From assembly GCA_964627125.1 (NCBI GenBank), contig CAZVJQ010000017.1, positions 1-36,387 of the forward strand: DNA of 36,387 nucleotides, read 5' to 3'. Shown here piece by piece: positions 1-7,015 of this stretch (the stretch's first letter is position 1; the number at the start of each line of letters is the position of its first letter). The position numbers were made by a program, and so were the translations under genes. The notes beneath the pieces were generated by a model. The model saw only the letters and a program-made list of their open reading frames with translations. It searched no databases and was not told where the DNA came from. Source of the DNA: Fastidiosipila sp964627125 (lineage in GTDB: Bacteria; Bacillota; Clostridia; Saccharofermentanales; Fastidiosipilaceae).

Positions 1-60
1 GCTGTCATTGTCTTAAATGATTTTTTCAAATTTATTACCTTCTTTCTACCGTTAAGGGAT

Positions 61-66
61 TATAAT
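61..66 (+). promoter_or_regulatory. candidate -10 box of the barnase-barstar operon
   Basis: A perfect TATAAT lies 31 bases before the first start codon, followed by the Shine-Dalgarno AAGGTG at about 87-92. No convincing -35 box is seen at 16-18 bases upstream, so the promoter is weak or depends on an activator. Confidence 0.45.
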
Positions 67-96
67 ATAGAAATATTATGAAAATAAAGGTGAAAT

Positions 97-606
97 ATGA
101 AAAATAAATTAAAAACGATTGCTTTGACCATAATAATAACTGCATTCACATTTGTTTCAGGATGTGATTTGGTGGAAGTATTGTTGGATGAAGAATTAAT
201 TTTAGAGTTGGAAGAGACTTCACAAACTACTGTGGATGATGTCGAATCTGATGGTGGCTTGTTCGATAATATCTACGAGGATGAATATTACTACGATAGA
301 GACGATGTCGCAGCATATATATGGTTATATAAGGATTTGCCAGACAACTATATAACTAAGCAAGAAGCCGAAGACATGGATTGGGAAGTGGATGATGGCT
401 CTGAATTTGTAATAGGTGGAGATTATTTTGGGAATTATGAGGGGTTGCTGCCTGAAGAAGATGGTAGAGATTACTATGAGGCTGATTTAGTAGAAGGATA
501 TACAACTCACAGAGGTCCATTAAGACTTGTCTTCTCAAATGATGGATTAATATTCTATACTGAAGACCATTACGATAGCTTCGAGCAATTATATGGAGGA
601 GAATAA
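97..606 (+). CDS. lipid-anchored barnase-type ribonuclease
   Basis: Secreted guanyl-preferring RNase of the barnase (microbial ribonuclease) family, predicted to be tethered outside the membrane. Residues 1-23 form a lipoprotein signal ending in the lipobox VSGC (Cys23). Residues 24-66 are an acidic linker, and about 67-169 align with barnase from end to end. LPDNYITK carries Lys88 (barnase Lys27), YYEADL carries the general base Glu128 (Glu73), Arg139 and Arg143 match Arg83 and Arg87, and EDHY carries the general acid His158 (His102). Barnase Arg59, the guanine and barstar contact, appears to be Tyr114 (GNYEG), while the flanking Asn and Glu are kept. It heads an operon with its inhibitor, whose TTG start lies one base after this stop. 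Barnase is normally free after secretion, so the lipid anchor is unusual. Family call is firm. Activity is inferred. Confidence 0.9.
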   Translation: MKNKLKTIALTIIITAFTFVSGCDLVEVLLDEELILELEETSQTTVDDVESDGGLFDNIYEDEYYYDRDDVAAYIWLYKDLPDNYITKQEAEDMDWEVDDGSEFVIGGDYFGNYEGLLPEEDGRDYYEADLVEGYTTHRGPLRLVFSNDGLIFYTEDHYDSFEQLYGGE

Positions 607-607
607 A

Positions 608-868
608 TTGAACTACGTTTTAGATGGAAATAGATTTACAGATAAATATAGCGCATATGAGTATGTTAAAGAAGTTTTTGATTTACCTGAATATCAAGGG
701 CATAACTTGGATGCACTTTGGGATAGCTTATCTATGTATAAAGGTGAAATTTTAGTTTTAGATGCAAGAAAAATTGCTGAACGTATGGGTAATTATGGTT
801 TTAGGCTACTAAATGTCCTAGGCGATTTAGATAAAATTGATGGTCTAACTGTATTAATGAGGTGGTAG
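608..868 (+). CDS. barstar-type ribonuclease inhibitor
   Basis: Cytoplasmic antitoxin expected to bind and block the barnase-like RNase encoded just upstream. I chose the TTG at 608 because GGAGGA at 595-600 is correctly spaced from it. The in-frame ATG at 593 overlaps that Shine-Dalgarno and has none of its own. With the TTG start the numbering matches mature barstar exactly: the stretch LPEYQGHNLDALWDSL places Tyr29, Asp35, Trp38 and Asp39, the main barnase-contact residues, at the same positions. Barstar Glu76 seems to be Asp here, and its normal barnase partner Arg59 is Tyr in the neighbour, so the interface may have co-varied. The protein is 86 residues long (barstar has about 90). It lies one base after the RNase stop and one base before the next gene, so all three are probably translated together. 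Confidence 0.9.
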   Translation: MNYVLDGNRFTDKYSAYEYVKEVFDLPEYQGHNLDALWDSLSMYKGEILVLDARKIAERMGNYGFRLLNVLGDLDKIDGLTVLMRW

Positions 869-869
869 A

Positions 870-1460
870 TTGAAGAGAGTATTATGTGTTGGGGATAGCA
901 ATACTGCTGGTGCAGGGGTTCATCCTTATCAAGAAACTCAAGCTTGGCCAGCACTTCTAGAGAAAATGTCTGAAGGAAATTTTGAAGTATTAAATTATGG
1001 CCTAAATGCTGCAGCTCTGGTTGAAACCTGCGCTTTACCATATTTTAAAACTAACTTATCTAGAAGAAGTTTTAATACTGAACCAGATGTTGTTTTATTT
1101 ATGCTAGGAAGTAATGACACAAGGGAAGAAAATTGGGATCCTTATGAGTATGCGGAGGAGCTGAAAATTTGGGTTTCAAAATATATTGAGCTGGAAACTG
1201 CACCAATTGTCTATTTAATGATTCCACCACCAAGTTTTGACTATGATTTGTCAAAATATAAGGTCAACGATTCGTTGATTCAAGACATCAGGATAATAAT
1301 TCCAAGGGTCGCAGAGCAACTTAACATAGATTTCATTGATATTTATTCGAAATTAGAAGGAAAATCTGAATTATTTCCAGATACCACTCATCCGAATTAT
1401 GAAGGCAACAAAATTATTGCAGAAACTGTATTTGAGAAAATAAAACATTTAATTGCTTAA
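870..1460 (+). CDS. SGNH/GDSL-type hydrolase
   Basis: Probable esterase or deacylase of the SGNH superfamily, without a signal peptide. Block I is GDSNT with the nucleophile Ser10, block II is the Gly in NYGLNA, block III is GSND with the oxyanion Asn, and block V is DTTHPN with the catalytic Asp and His near the C-terminus. The 196-residue length is typical of single-domain members. It starts with TTG one base after the barstar stop, preceded by GAGGTGG at 859-865, so it is the third gene of a tightly coupled operon. The substrate is unknown. SGNH proteins remove acyl groups from lipids, glycans or peptidoglycan, and nothing here decides which. Its place behind an RNase and its inhibitor is unexpected. 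Confidence 0.85.
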   Translation: MKRVLCVGDSNTAGAGVHPYQETQAWPALLEKMSEGNFEVLNYGLNAAALVETCALPYFKTNLSRRSFNTEPDVVLFMLGSNDTREENWDPYEYAEELKIWVSKYIELETAPIVYLMIPPPSFDYDLSKYKVNDSLIQDIRIIIPRVAEQLNIDFIDIYSKLEGKSELFPDTTHPNYEGNKIIAETVFEKIKHLIA

Positions 1461-1496
1461 AATGCCTAGGGTGCTATATTTAAACCACTCAACTAA

Positions 1497-1530
1497 TCGT
1501 TGTTTTTGTAAAAATAGTGAAAAACAACGA
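1497..1530. repeat. 11-bp perfect inverted repeat upstream of the XRE gene
   Basis: TCGTTGTTTTT at 1497-1507 is matched exactly by its reverse complement at 1520-1530, with a 12-base spacer. No T-run follows on the plus strand, so it is a poor terminator for the upstream operon. It lies 66 bases before the XRE regulator and could be an operator for it. That role is inferred from position only. Confidence 0.5.
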
Positions 1531-1596
1531 AGAGAATATTGTAATCAACAGGAGTCTGACCAATAATTAAAGCATCAAAAAAAGAGGTGAGAAAAA

Positions 1597-3054
1597 ATGA
1601 AAAATATCATTGGCAGTAATATACAAAGACTAAGAAAAGAACAAGGGATGACTCAGCATGCTTTTGCCGAGAAGTTAGGATTAACAGCTCAGGCAGTATC
1701 AAAATGGGAAACAGGTACAGGTATGCCGGACATAAACTTTTTGCCAGCAATAGCAGACCTCTTTGGAGTGAGTATTGATTCATTATTTATTGAATTCGAT
1801 GAGGAAGCTCCTAAAGATGAAGAGATAGAAACAGTTGAAGTAGAAAATGCAAGTTCAGAAGAGCCTGAAGTTAATTTTACATATGTAGATGAAGAGAAAG
1901 GTGCAGACTATGAAGAAGCAGCCGAAGAACATTATGATGAAAAATATGATGAGTACACCGATAAGAAATTCGATGATAAGGCTGATAGATACACAAANNN
2001 NNNNNNNNNNNNNNNNNNNNNNNNNNNNNNNNNNNNNNNNNNNNNNNNNNNNNNNNNNNNNNNNNNNNNNNNNNNNNNNNNNNNNNNNNNNNNNNNNAGA
2101 GAAGAGTCCGATGAAGACTGGGAACATGACTTTGAGGAAAGAATGGAAGAAGCTGGAAGAAACTTAGGTAGAAGTATTGAGAATACCGTTAATAGTGTAG
2201 TTTCTAGTGTATTTGGCTCCAACGAGAGAAGTGAGACAACTACCGAAGCTCAAGATGTTAATTTCGTTCATGAAGATGAGTCTGTAGAAGTTGAGTACGA
2301 TGAAGTAACTAAGCCTGAGTACAACAATGTTAAGCGTAGACTTGAATTAACTGGTGCTGTAAAAACTCTAAACCTAGACCTGTCTGGTTCTAACAAATTC
2401 TATATACGTAAATCTAATGACAATGTATCATCACTTAGAATTGAAGCTACAGATAAAGTTTTAGGAGAAGTTACCCTATCTCACAAGAATGGTGAGTTGT
2501 CTATAACCCGAGGCAGAAGTGTAAAATCTGGCGGTATATTCAATTTTTCTATAGGTGTTAAGGACAAAGCAATCTTCCACTTAGACCTAGTCGAAGAAGA
2601 TGTAGAATTCTTAAAACTAAGACTGTCTGGTGCAACTGATTTAGTATCCGAATTAAATACTAGAGTTGTAGATTCAAGAATTAGTGGTGCAGGAGATGTA
2701 AAACTAAAAGATGCAGCTGAGGTTAATAGCAAAATATCTGGTGCTGGGGATCTTGATTTAGCTAATGTAGGTAATATCCATTCTGAGACAAGCGGTGCTG
2801 GAGATGTGAAAATTGGCACTATTAGTGGCAATGGTTTCTTTAAAGTAAGTGGAGCAGGTAGTATAAAAGTTGGTGAATGCTACATGCAAGATTTAACTTT
2901 AAGATTCTCAGGTGCTGCAGATTTCAGAAGTAAAGCGAGTGTCAACAATTTAGAGGTTAGAGCATCAGCTGCTGTATCAGAAATAAGTGTTCAAGAAATT
3001 AGAGGCAAGAAGGATGTAAGAGGTATGAAACTTTCTAAAGTTCGTGTCGGTTAA
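1597..3054 (+). CDS. XRE-type regulator fused to a DUF2807-like beta-helix
   Basis: Residues about 6-60 are a canonical Cro/C1-type helix-turn-helix (MTQHAFAEKLGLTAQAVSKW). A long Glu/Asp-rich linker, interrupted by a real assembly gap, follows. From about residue 245 to the end the protein is a repetitive beta-rich domain with recurring SGAGD-type turns roughly every 18-20 residues, like the putative-adhesin/GIN family (DUF2807, DUF4097). No membrane segment is visible, so the beta-helix should lie in the cytoplasm, although this family is mostly found outside the cell. The start is ATG after AGAGGTGAG. The reading frame is the same on both sides of the 100 Ns, but the true gap length is unknown. 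The next gene encodes a lipoprotein with the same repeat type. Likely a transcription regulator. Ligand and targets are unknown. Confidence 0.8.
   Translation: MKNIIGSNIQRLRKEQGMTQHAFAEKLGLTAQAVSKWETGTGMPDINFLPAIADLFGVSIDSLFIEFDEEAPKDEEIETVEVENASSEEPEVNFTYVDEEKGADYEEAAEEHYDEKYDEYTDKKFDDKADRYTXXXXXXXXXXXXXXXXXXXXXXXXXXXXXXXXXXREESDEDWEHDFEERMEEAGRNLGRSIENTVNSVVSSVFGSNERSETTTEAQDVNFVHEDESVEVEYDEVTKPEYNNVKRRLELTGAVKTLNLDLSGSNKFYIRKSNDNVSSLRIEATDKVLGEVTLSHKNGELSITRGRSVKSGGIFNFSIGVKDKAIFHLDLVEEDVEFLKLRLSGATDLVSELNTRVVDSRISGAGDVKLKDAAEVNSKISGAGDLDLANVGNIHSETSGAGDVKIGTISGNGFFKVSGAGSIKVGECYMQDLTLRFSGAADFRSKASVNNLEVRASAAVSEISVQEIRGKKDVRGMKLSKVRVG
1998..2097. other. assembly gap inside the XRE gene
   Basis: A run of 100 Ns without the flanking 55-base repeat seen at four other runs. 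It falls in an acidic, low-complexity linker, so sequence is truly missing and the length is probably a placeholder. Confidence 0.9.
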
Positions 3055-3089
3055 TTTATAAATACAAGTGAATATTTTAGTTTATTAGC

Positions 3090-3126
3090 TAGCCTTGTTC
3101 CTAATTTGAGGAATGAGGCTAATTTT
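3090..3126 (+). terminator. rho-independent terminator after the XRE gene
   Basis: AGCCTTGTTCCT at 3091-3102 pairs with AGGAATGAGGCT at 3109-3120, including two G-U pairs, across a 6-base loop. TTTT follows at 3123-3126. It separates the regulator from the lipoprotein gene. Confidence 0.65.
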
Positions 3127-3253
3127 GTCGATGGGGATGGCTTTTGCCAGAGAAATAGATTGCTTAAAATTATGAATATCTGTAAACTAAAGTTGTGGTA
3201 TGTAAGGAGTTGTTTGAATTGTGAAGTTTGTCTAAAACTTATAGGAGGATCTC

Positions 3254-4066
3254 ATGGGAAGGTTTGCAAGTGTTGTATTAGTTCTAATTTTGGTGTTGGG
3301 AATTTCATCTTGTTATTTTCGTCCAAGCTTCAATGATGAGGACTTTGACGATTTAATTCCAGTTGAATCAGAAGAGACAGTTTTACTAGATGTTTTTTCA
3401 AATATAGATATATCAACAGAGGGGTCAATTACAATTACTATTAGTAATTCAGAGGATGGCAGTGAGTACATTACTTTTAAAGGTAATAGACAATTTTTAA
3501 ACAATTCCTACTATGGAGTTATAGATAATAAGCTTGTTGTAAGGCAAGTTTCAAGAAATAATAGTGGGTTAAATTTGGAGGGTGCATCTATTCACATTGT
3601 CGTCGCTATGGAGCAACTTGATGAATTTATTTACGATAGTGCAGGAGCAAATAAGTTAAATGTAAGTCCACTAATTGAAACTGCTGTGATTGATGTCGCA
3701 GGCGCTGGAGAAATGGTATTTAATGATGTCAGAAATTTAGATTTAGAGATTAGTGGTGCAGCATCAGCAGAGTTTTTAAATGTTGATAATTTTAATGTTG
3801 ATTTGGCAGGAGCTGGAATAGTAAGAATTGAATCAGTTACAGGTGATGGTAATTTTGAGGCAGCAGGAGCTGGTGAGATGAGAGTCGGTGAATGTACAAT
3901 GGGAGATTTGACTCTAAATTTTGCAGGAGCTGGCAAGTTTGTATCTGATGCAAGTGTAAATGATCTTAATGTAGATATTGCTGGTTCTGGAACAGTTTCA
4001 GTTAAGGAAGTTAGGGGCGAGCAAAACTTCGATGATAATATCTTCAGTAGGATAAATATTGGATAG
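3254..4066 (+). CDS. lipoprotein with a DUF2807-like beta-helix
   Basis: Surface lipoprotein of unknown function. Residues 1-20 form a lipoprotein signal with the lipobox ISSC (Cys20). The remainder is a beta-rich domain whose second half repeats AGAGE/SGAAS-type turns. Its last 60 or so residues closely resemble the end of the XRE fusion protein upstream (VGECTMGDLTL here, VGECYMQDLTL there, then ASVND and ASVNN, then VKEVRGEQ and VQEIRGKK). Start is ATG at 3254 after AGGAGG at 3243-3248. The pair looks like one domain duplicated, with one copy kept inside on a DNA-binding protein and the other exported. A terminator-like hairpin separates the two genes, so they may be independent transcripts. 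Confidence 0.8.
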   Translation: MGRFASVVLVLILVLGISSCYFRPSFNDEDFDDLIPVESEETVLLDVFSNIDISTEGSITITISNSEDGSEYITFKGNRQFLNNSYYGVIDNKLVVRQVSRNNSGLNLEGASIHIVVAMEQLDEFIYDSAGANKLNVSPLIETAVIDVAGAGEMVFNDVRNLDLEISGAASAEFLNVDNFNVDLAGAGIVRIESVTGDGNFEAAGAGEMRVGECTMGDLTLNFAGAGKFVSDASVNDLNVDIAGSGTVSVKEVRGEQNFDDNIFSRINIG

Positions 4067-4236
4067 GGGTTGTTTTTACATNNNNNNNNNNNNNNNNNNN
4101 NNNNNNNNNNNNNNNNNNNNNNNNNNNNNNNNNNNNNNNNNNNNNNNNNNNNNNNNNNNNNNNNNNNNNNNNNNNNNNNNNCTTCGATGATAATATCTTC
4201 AGTAGGATAAATATTGGATAGGGGTTGTTTTTACAT
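4027..4236. other. assembly join: 55-base repeat around 100 Ns
   Basis: The 55 bases ending at 4081 are repeated exactly at 4182-4236 after the N run at 4082-4181. They contain the end of the lipoprotein gene and the bases just after it. This is the mark of two contigs overlapping by a fixed k-mer length, so no sequence is missing and the second copy of the gene end is not real. Confidence 0.9.
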
Positions 4237-4280
4237 ATCGTTGAATAAGAATTTTAGAATTCTATAAGTAGTTTATATTG

Positions 4281-4316
4281 GCTCATCCATATAATGTGGA
4301 TGGGCTATTTGTTTTT
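4281..4316 (+). terminator. terminator after the beta-helix lipoprotein
   Basis: GCTCATCCAT at 4281-4290 pairs with GTGGATGGGC at 4295-4304 (two G-U pairs), followed by TATTTGTTTTT. The remaining bases to 4490 hold no other feature that I can support. Confidence 0.75.
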
Positions 4317-4490
4317 GTTAATATCTTAGCTAGCAAATAGTAGATTTATATAAACTCGTTTATGGGTGGCTTTGGCCCTATTAGGAAATAATCACTTAAA
4401 AATCTGGGATATTCATAATATGTACACCTCACAGGTATATTATATTTATGTGAAAGATATTAACTGATAAAAATTTAAAGGAGCTACTGT

Positions 4491-4928
4491 ATGTCACTGT
4501 TACAAGGAATGATGGGAAATTATAGTGAGATTTCTCAAAGTGAAATAGAGAAGAGAACTAACTTACTTGCATCGAATGAACACTTCACATGGGGATTTAA
4601 AGGAATCCGTGATGAAATTTTACTTAGCAATAAGAGAATTATTTTTATAGATAGGCAAGGAACTACTGGTAAGAAAACTAGTTTTTCTACTATCTTTCTA
4701 AATTCCGTGATAAATGTTGAATATGAAACTGCTGGTAGAGGGATAGATGATCAAGAAATTAATATTACTTATATCTCAAGTCCTTTCTTTAAAATGAGTT
4801 CAGGAGTGCAAACTGAAACATTTAAAATCGAGTTCCCTAAGGGCTTTGATGCATTTAAGTTATATAGATTCTTAATGGATATTGCTTTGATCAATCAAGC
4901 AAAAATTAATCACGATATAAGCGAGTAA
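4491..4928 (+). CDS. bacterial PH-domain protein (bPH_1 type)
   Basis: A 145-residue cytoplasmic protein made of a single bacterial pleckstrin-homology-like domain (PF08000, also the N-terminal part of Bacillus YvbH). Family hallmarks seen are the start MSLLQGMMGN, the segment FKGIRDEILLSNKRI followed by IDRQGTTGKK, and ETAGRGI in the middle. Members are small scaffolds of unknown ligand, with no catalytic residues known. ATG follows AAAGGAG. It stands alone, with a terminator before it and the T-box leader after it. Family call is confident. Function is unknown. Confidence 0.85.
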   Translation: MSLLQGMMGNYSEISQSEIEKRTNLLASNEHFTWGFKGIRDEILLSNKRIIFIDRQGTTGKKTSFSTIFLNSVINVEYETAGRGIDDQEINITYISSPFFKMSSGVQTETFKIEFPKGFDAFKLYRFLMDIALINQAKINHDISE

Positions 4929-5029
4929 GTGTGATAATTCAGATTTAATCTATCTCTAACTTTTGGCCAAAGCAATTTTGCTAGAATAGGCATTGCAAAG
5001 ATTTTTTAACTTTGGTAATATCAATGGAA

Positions 5030-5320
5030 TCAAAAGCGAAGACTAAGGACTAGTAATTTTTCCGTGGATTTTCAGAGAGTTGTCGGTTGCTGCAAGACAA
5101 TAATCTAAGATTAATGAATACACCTTAAGAGCTGCATCCCCAAACGTATAGGAGTAGGCGATGACGGTTGCGCCCGTAATAGCGCTAGAGTATAACCCAA
5201 TTAAGATTTGGAGTACTTGAAGAGGTCTTTACTGTGAAGTAGAGATAAAAAGAGGTGGTAACACGTTTCGAAGCGTCCTCTTGTGCTAGTTCTAGCATGA
5301 GCGAGGGTGCGATTTTTTTG
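5030..5320 (+). ncRNA. T-box riboswitch, tyrosine (UAC) specifier
   Basis: A tRNA-sensing leader upstream of the tyrosine phenol-lyase-like gene. The AGAGAG bulge element and the distal loop GGTTGCTGCAAGACAA are at about 5075-5100. The 3' side of stem I reads TGAATACACCTTAAGAGC, giving the specifier codon TAC (Tyr) at 5119-5121 followed by the expected purine. A stem II/III region lies at about 5155-5190. The T-box AGAGGTGGTAACACG is at 5251-5265, with CGTCCTCT as its antiterminator partner. The competing terminator is annotated separately. By family rule, uncharged tRNA-Tyr should favour read-through, so expression should rise when tyrosine is scarce. The left boundary is approximate. Confidence 0.88.
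5271..5319 (+). terminator. T-box-controlled terminator
   Basis: AGCGTCCTCTTGTGCTA pairs imperfectly with TAGCATGAGCGAGGGTGCG, followed by seven Ts at 5313-5319. Its 5' arm overlaps the antiterminator partner of the T-box, so the two folds exclude each other. Confidence 0.8.
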
Positions 5321-5387
5321 TTCAAAATTCCCCAGACTCAATAAAATTTTTAAGGGAAGCAAATCTATGGATTTGCAAGGAGGGAAA

Positions 5388-6833
5388 ATGCAAGAAATCA
5401 AATTTATGAGTGGAGAGAAACTACCACTCGAACAGCATAGAGTCAGAATAGTTCAAAAAATCAATCTTTTACCAATTGAAGAGAGATTATCGAAGGTAAA
5501 TGAAGCTGGCCATAACCTATATTCACTACACAATATCGATGTATTTTTAGACATGCTATCCGACAGTGGAGTTAACGCCATGAGCGATCGCCAACTAGCA
5601 TCCATGATGGATGCAGACGATGCTTATGCCGGCAGTGAATCATTTTACAAATTGAAATCAACCGTACAAGAAATATTCGGAATGCCACATTTCTTACCTG
5701 CTCACCAAGGTAGAGCCTGTGAGAGCCTAATATCTGACCTTTTGGTAAGCGAAGGCGATTTAGTCCCAATGAACTATCACTTTACTACGACCAAAGCCCA
5801 CATTACCCGCAAAGGCGCAGAAATAGCAGAGTTAGTTGTAGCAGAAGGTTTAGATCCTAACTTCATCGGTGACTTCAAAGGGAATATGGATATAGTCCGC
5901 TTGAGAGAACTTCTGGAAGCAGAGCATGAAAGAGTACCATTTGTAAGAATGGAAGCTGGTACAAACTTAATAGGTGGTCAACCTTTCTCATTAGAGAACT
6001 TAAGACAGGTTTCTGAATTAACTAAAGAATTTGGAAAACCATTAGTGTTGGATGCATCTTTACTTCAAGACAACCTATATTTCTTAAAATTGAGAGATTC
6101 TGAGTGTGTGGACTTAAGCATAGAAGAAATAACTAAAGAGATTGCTAAATTAACAGATATCATTTACTTCTCAGCAAGAAAACTAGGTTTCGTAAGAGGT
6201 GGAGGAATTATCTTAAGGGACGATGAATTCTTGCATACTCTTGAAGAATTATTGGTTCTTAATGAAGGTTTCTTAACTTATGGTGGTATGTCAATTAAAG
6301 AGATTGCTGCTTTAGAAGTTGGTTTAAGAGAAACTATGGATTTAAGTGTTATTTCTCAAGGTCCACAATTTATTGACTACATGGTTAATAAATTAGATTC
6401 ACTCGGAGTGCCTGTAGTTAAACCAGGTGGTGGTCTAGGTGTTCACATTAACTGTGGTGAATTTGCTCCTCATATTCCTCAAGAAGAATATCCATCTGCT
6501 GCAGTTGCATCAGCACTGTTCATAGTTGGTGGTATAAGAGGAATGGAAAGAGGTACTTTATCTGAAGAGAGAAATCCTGATGGTAGTGAAAAGTTTGCTG
6601 ATATGGAGCTATTAAGGCTCGCACTTCCAAGAAGAGTATTTACATTAAGCCAAGTAGAATTTGCTATTGATAGGGTTAGATGGTTATTTAAGAATCGAGA
6701 TCTAATCGGTGGACTTAGATTCACAAGAGAACCTAGAGTTCTAAGATTCTTTACAGGGGAGTTAGAAGCTACAAGTGATTGGCCAGAAAAACTAGCGGCC
6801 AAGTTTAAAGAGGATTTTGGTGACTCCTTGTAG
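5388..6833 (+). CDS. tyrosine phenol-lyase-like PLP enzyme (divergent)
   Basis: Beta-eliminating lyase of the tryptophanase/tyrosine phenol-lyase family, 481 residues against about 456. It is closer to tyrosine phenol-lyase (TPL): DSGVNAMSDRQ, DDAYAGSESFY and MERG match TPL more than tryptophanase. Conserved: Tyr80 (TPL Tyr71), Arg109 (Arg100), Thr133 (Thr124), Asn193 (Asn185), Asp222 (Asp214), the PLP lysine Lys265 (Lys257) and Arg388 (Arg381, phenol-ring contact). Changed: TPL Arg217 is Leu225, the lysine next to the PLP lysine is Arg264, and the GGHAVF stretch reads GGGLGVHI. Start is ATG at 5388 after AAGGAGGG. An upstream in-frame start would lie inside the T-box terminator. The Tyr T-box suggests a role in tyrosine supply or a related amino acid. 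The reaction could be TPL (tyrosine to phenol, pyruvate and ammonia, reversible) or a variant. Confidence 0.8.
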   Translation: MQEIKFMSGEKLPLEQHRVRIVQKINLLPIEERLSKVNEAGHNLYSLHNIDVFLDMLSDSGVNAMSDRQLASMMDADDAYAGSESFYKLKSTVQEIFGMPHFLPAHQGRACESLISDLLVSEGDLVPMNYHFTTTKAHITRKGAEIAELVVAEGLDPNFIGDFKGNMDIVRLRELLEAEHERVPFVRMEAGTNLIGGQPFSLENLRQVSELTKEFGKPLVLDASLLQDNLYFLKLRDSECVDLSIEEITKEIAKLTDIIYFSARKLGFVRGGGIILRDDEFLHTLEELLVLNEGFLTYGGMSIKEIAALEVGLRETMDLSVISQGPQFIDYMVNKLDSLGVPVVKPGGGLGVHINCGEFAPHIPQEEYPSAAVASALFIVGGIRGMERGTLSEERNPDGSEKFADMELLRLALPRRVFTLSQVEFAIDRVRWLFKNRDLIGGLRFTREPRVLRFFTGELEATSDWPEKLAAKFKEDFGDSL

Positions 6834-6871
6834 ATAGCGCTATAAAATTAGCATTTGTATAAAGGTTAGTT

Positions 6872-6922
6872 AGCCAAGGAATGTATTTAGGATGGGTCCT
6901 AAGATATGTTCCTTGGCTTTTT
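6872..6922 (+). terminator. strong terminator after the lyase gene
   Basis: AGCCAAGGAA at 6872-6881 pairs perfectly with TTCCTTGGCT at 6909-6918, and the stem continues through TAGGA/TCCTA around a short loop. A T-run follows. Confidence 0.9.
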
Positions 6923-7015
6923 GTTGGGTGGGGGTGGGGTAATAGTTCTAAGTAGTCCACATTTAGTAATACTACATAGTGTAAAATTAAATAAAAACAC
7001 TATGGAGTGCCAGCT

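Noticed and set aside
3106..3336. Open frame of 76 codons between the XRE and lipoprotein genes
   Set aside because: Its start is inside the terminator hairpin, it lacks a ribosome binding site and it overlaps the lipoprotein gene in another frame.
5307..5387. N-terminal extension of the lyase gene
   Set aside because: It would start in the T-box terminator. The AAGGAGGG-spaced ATG at 5388 matches the family start.
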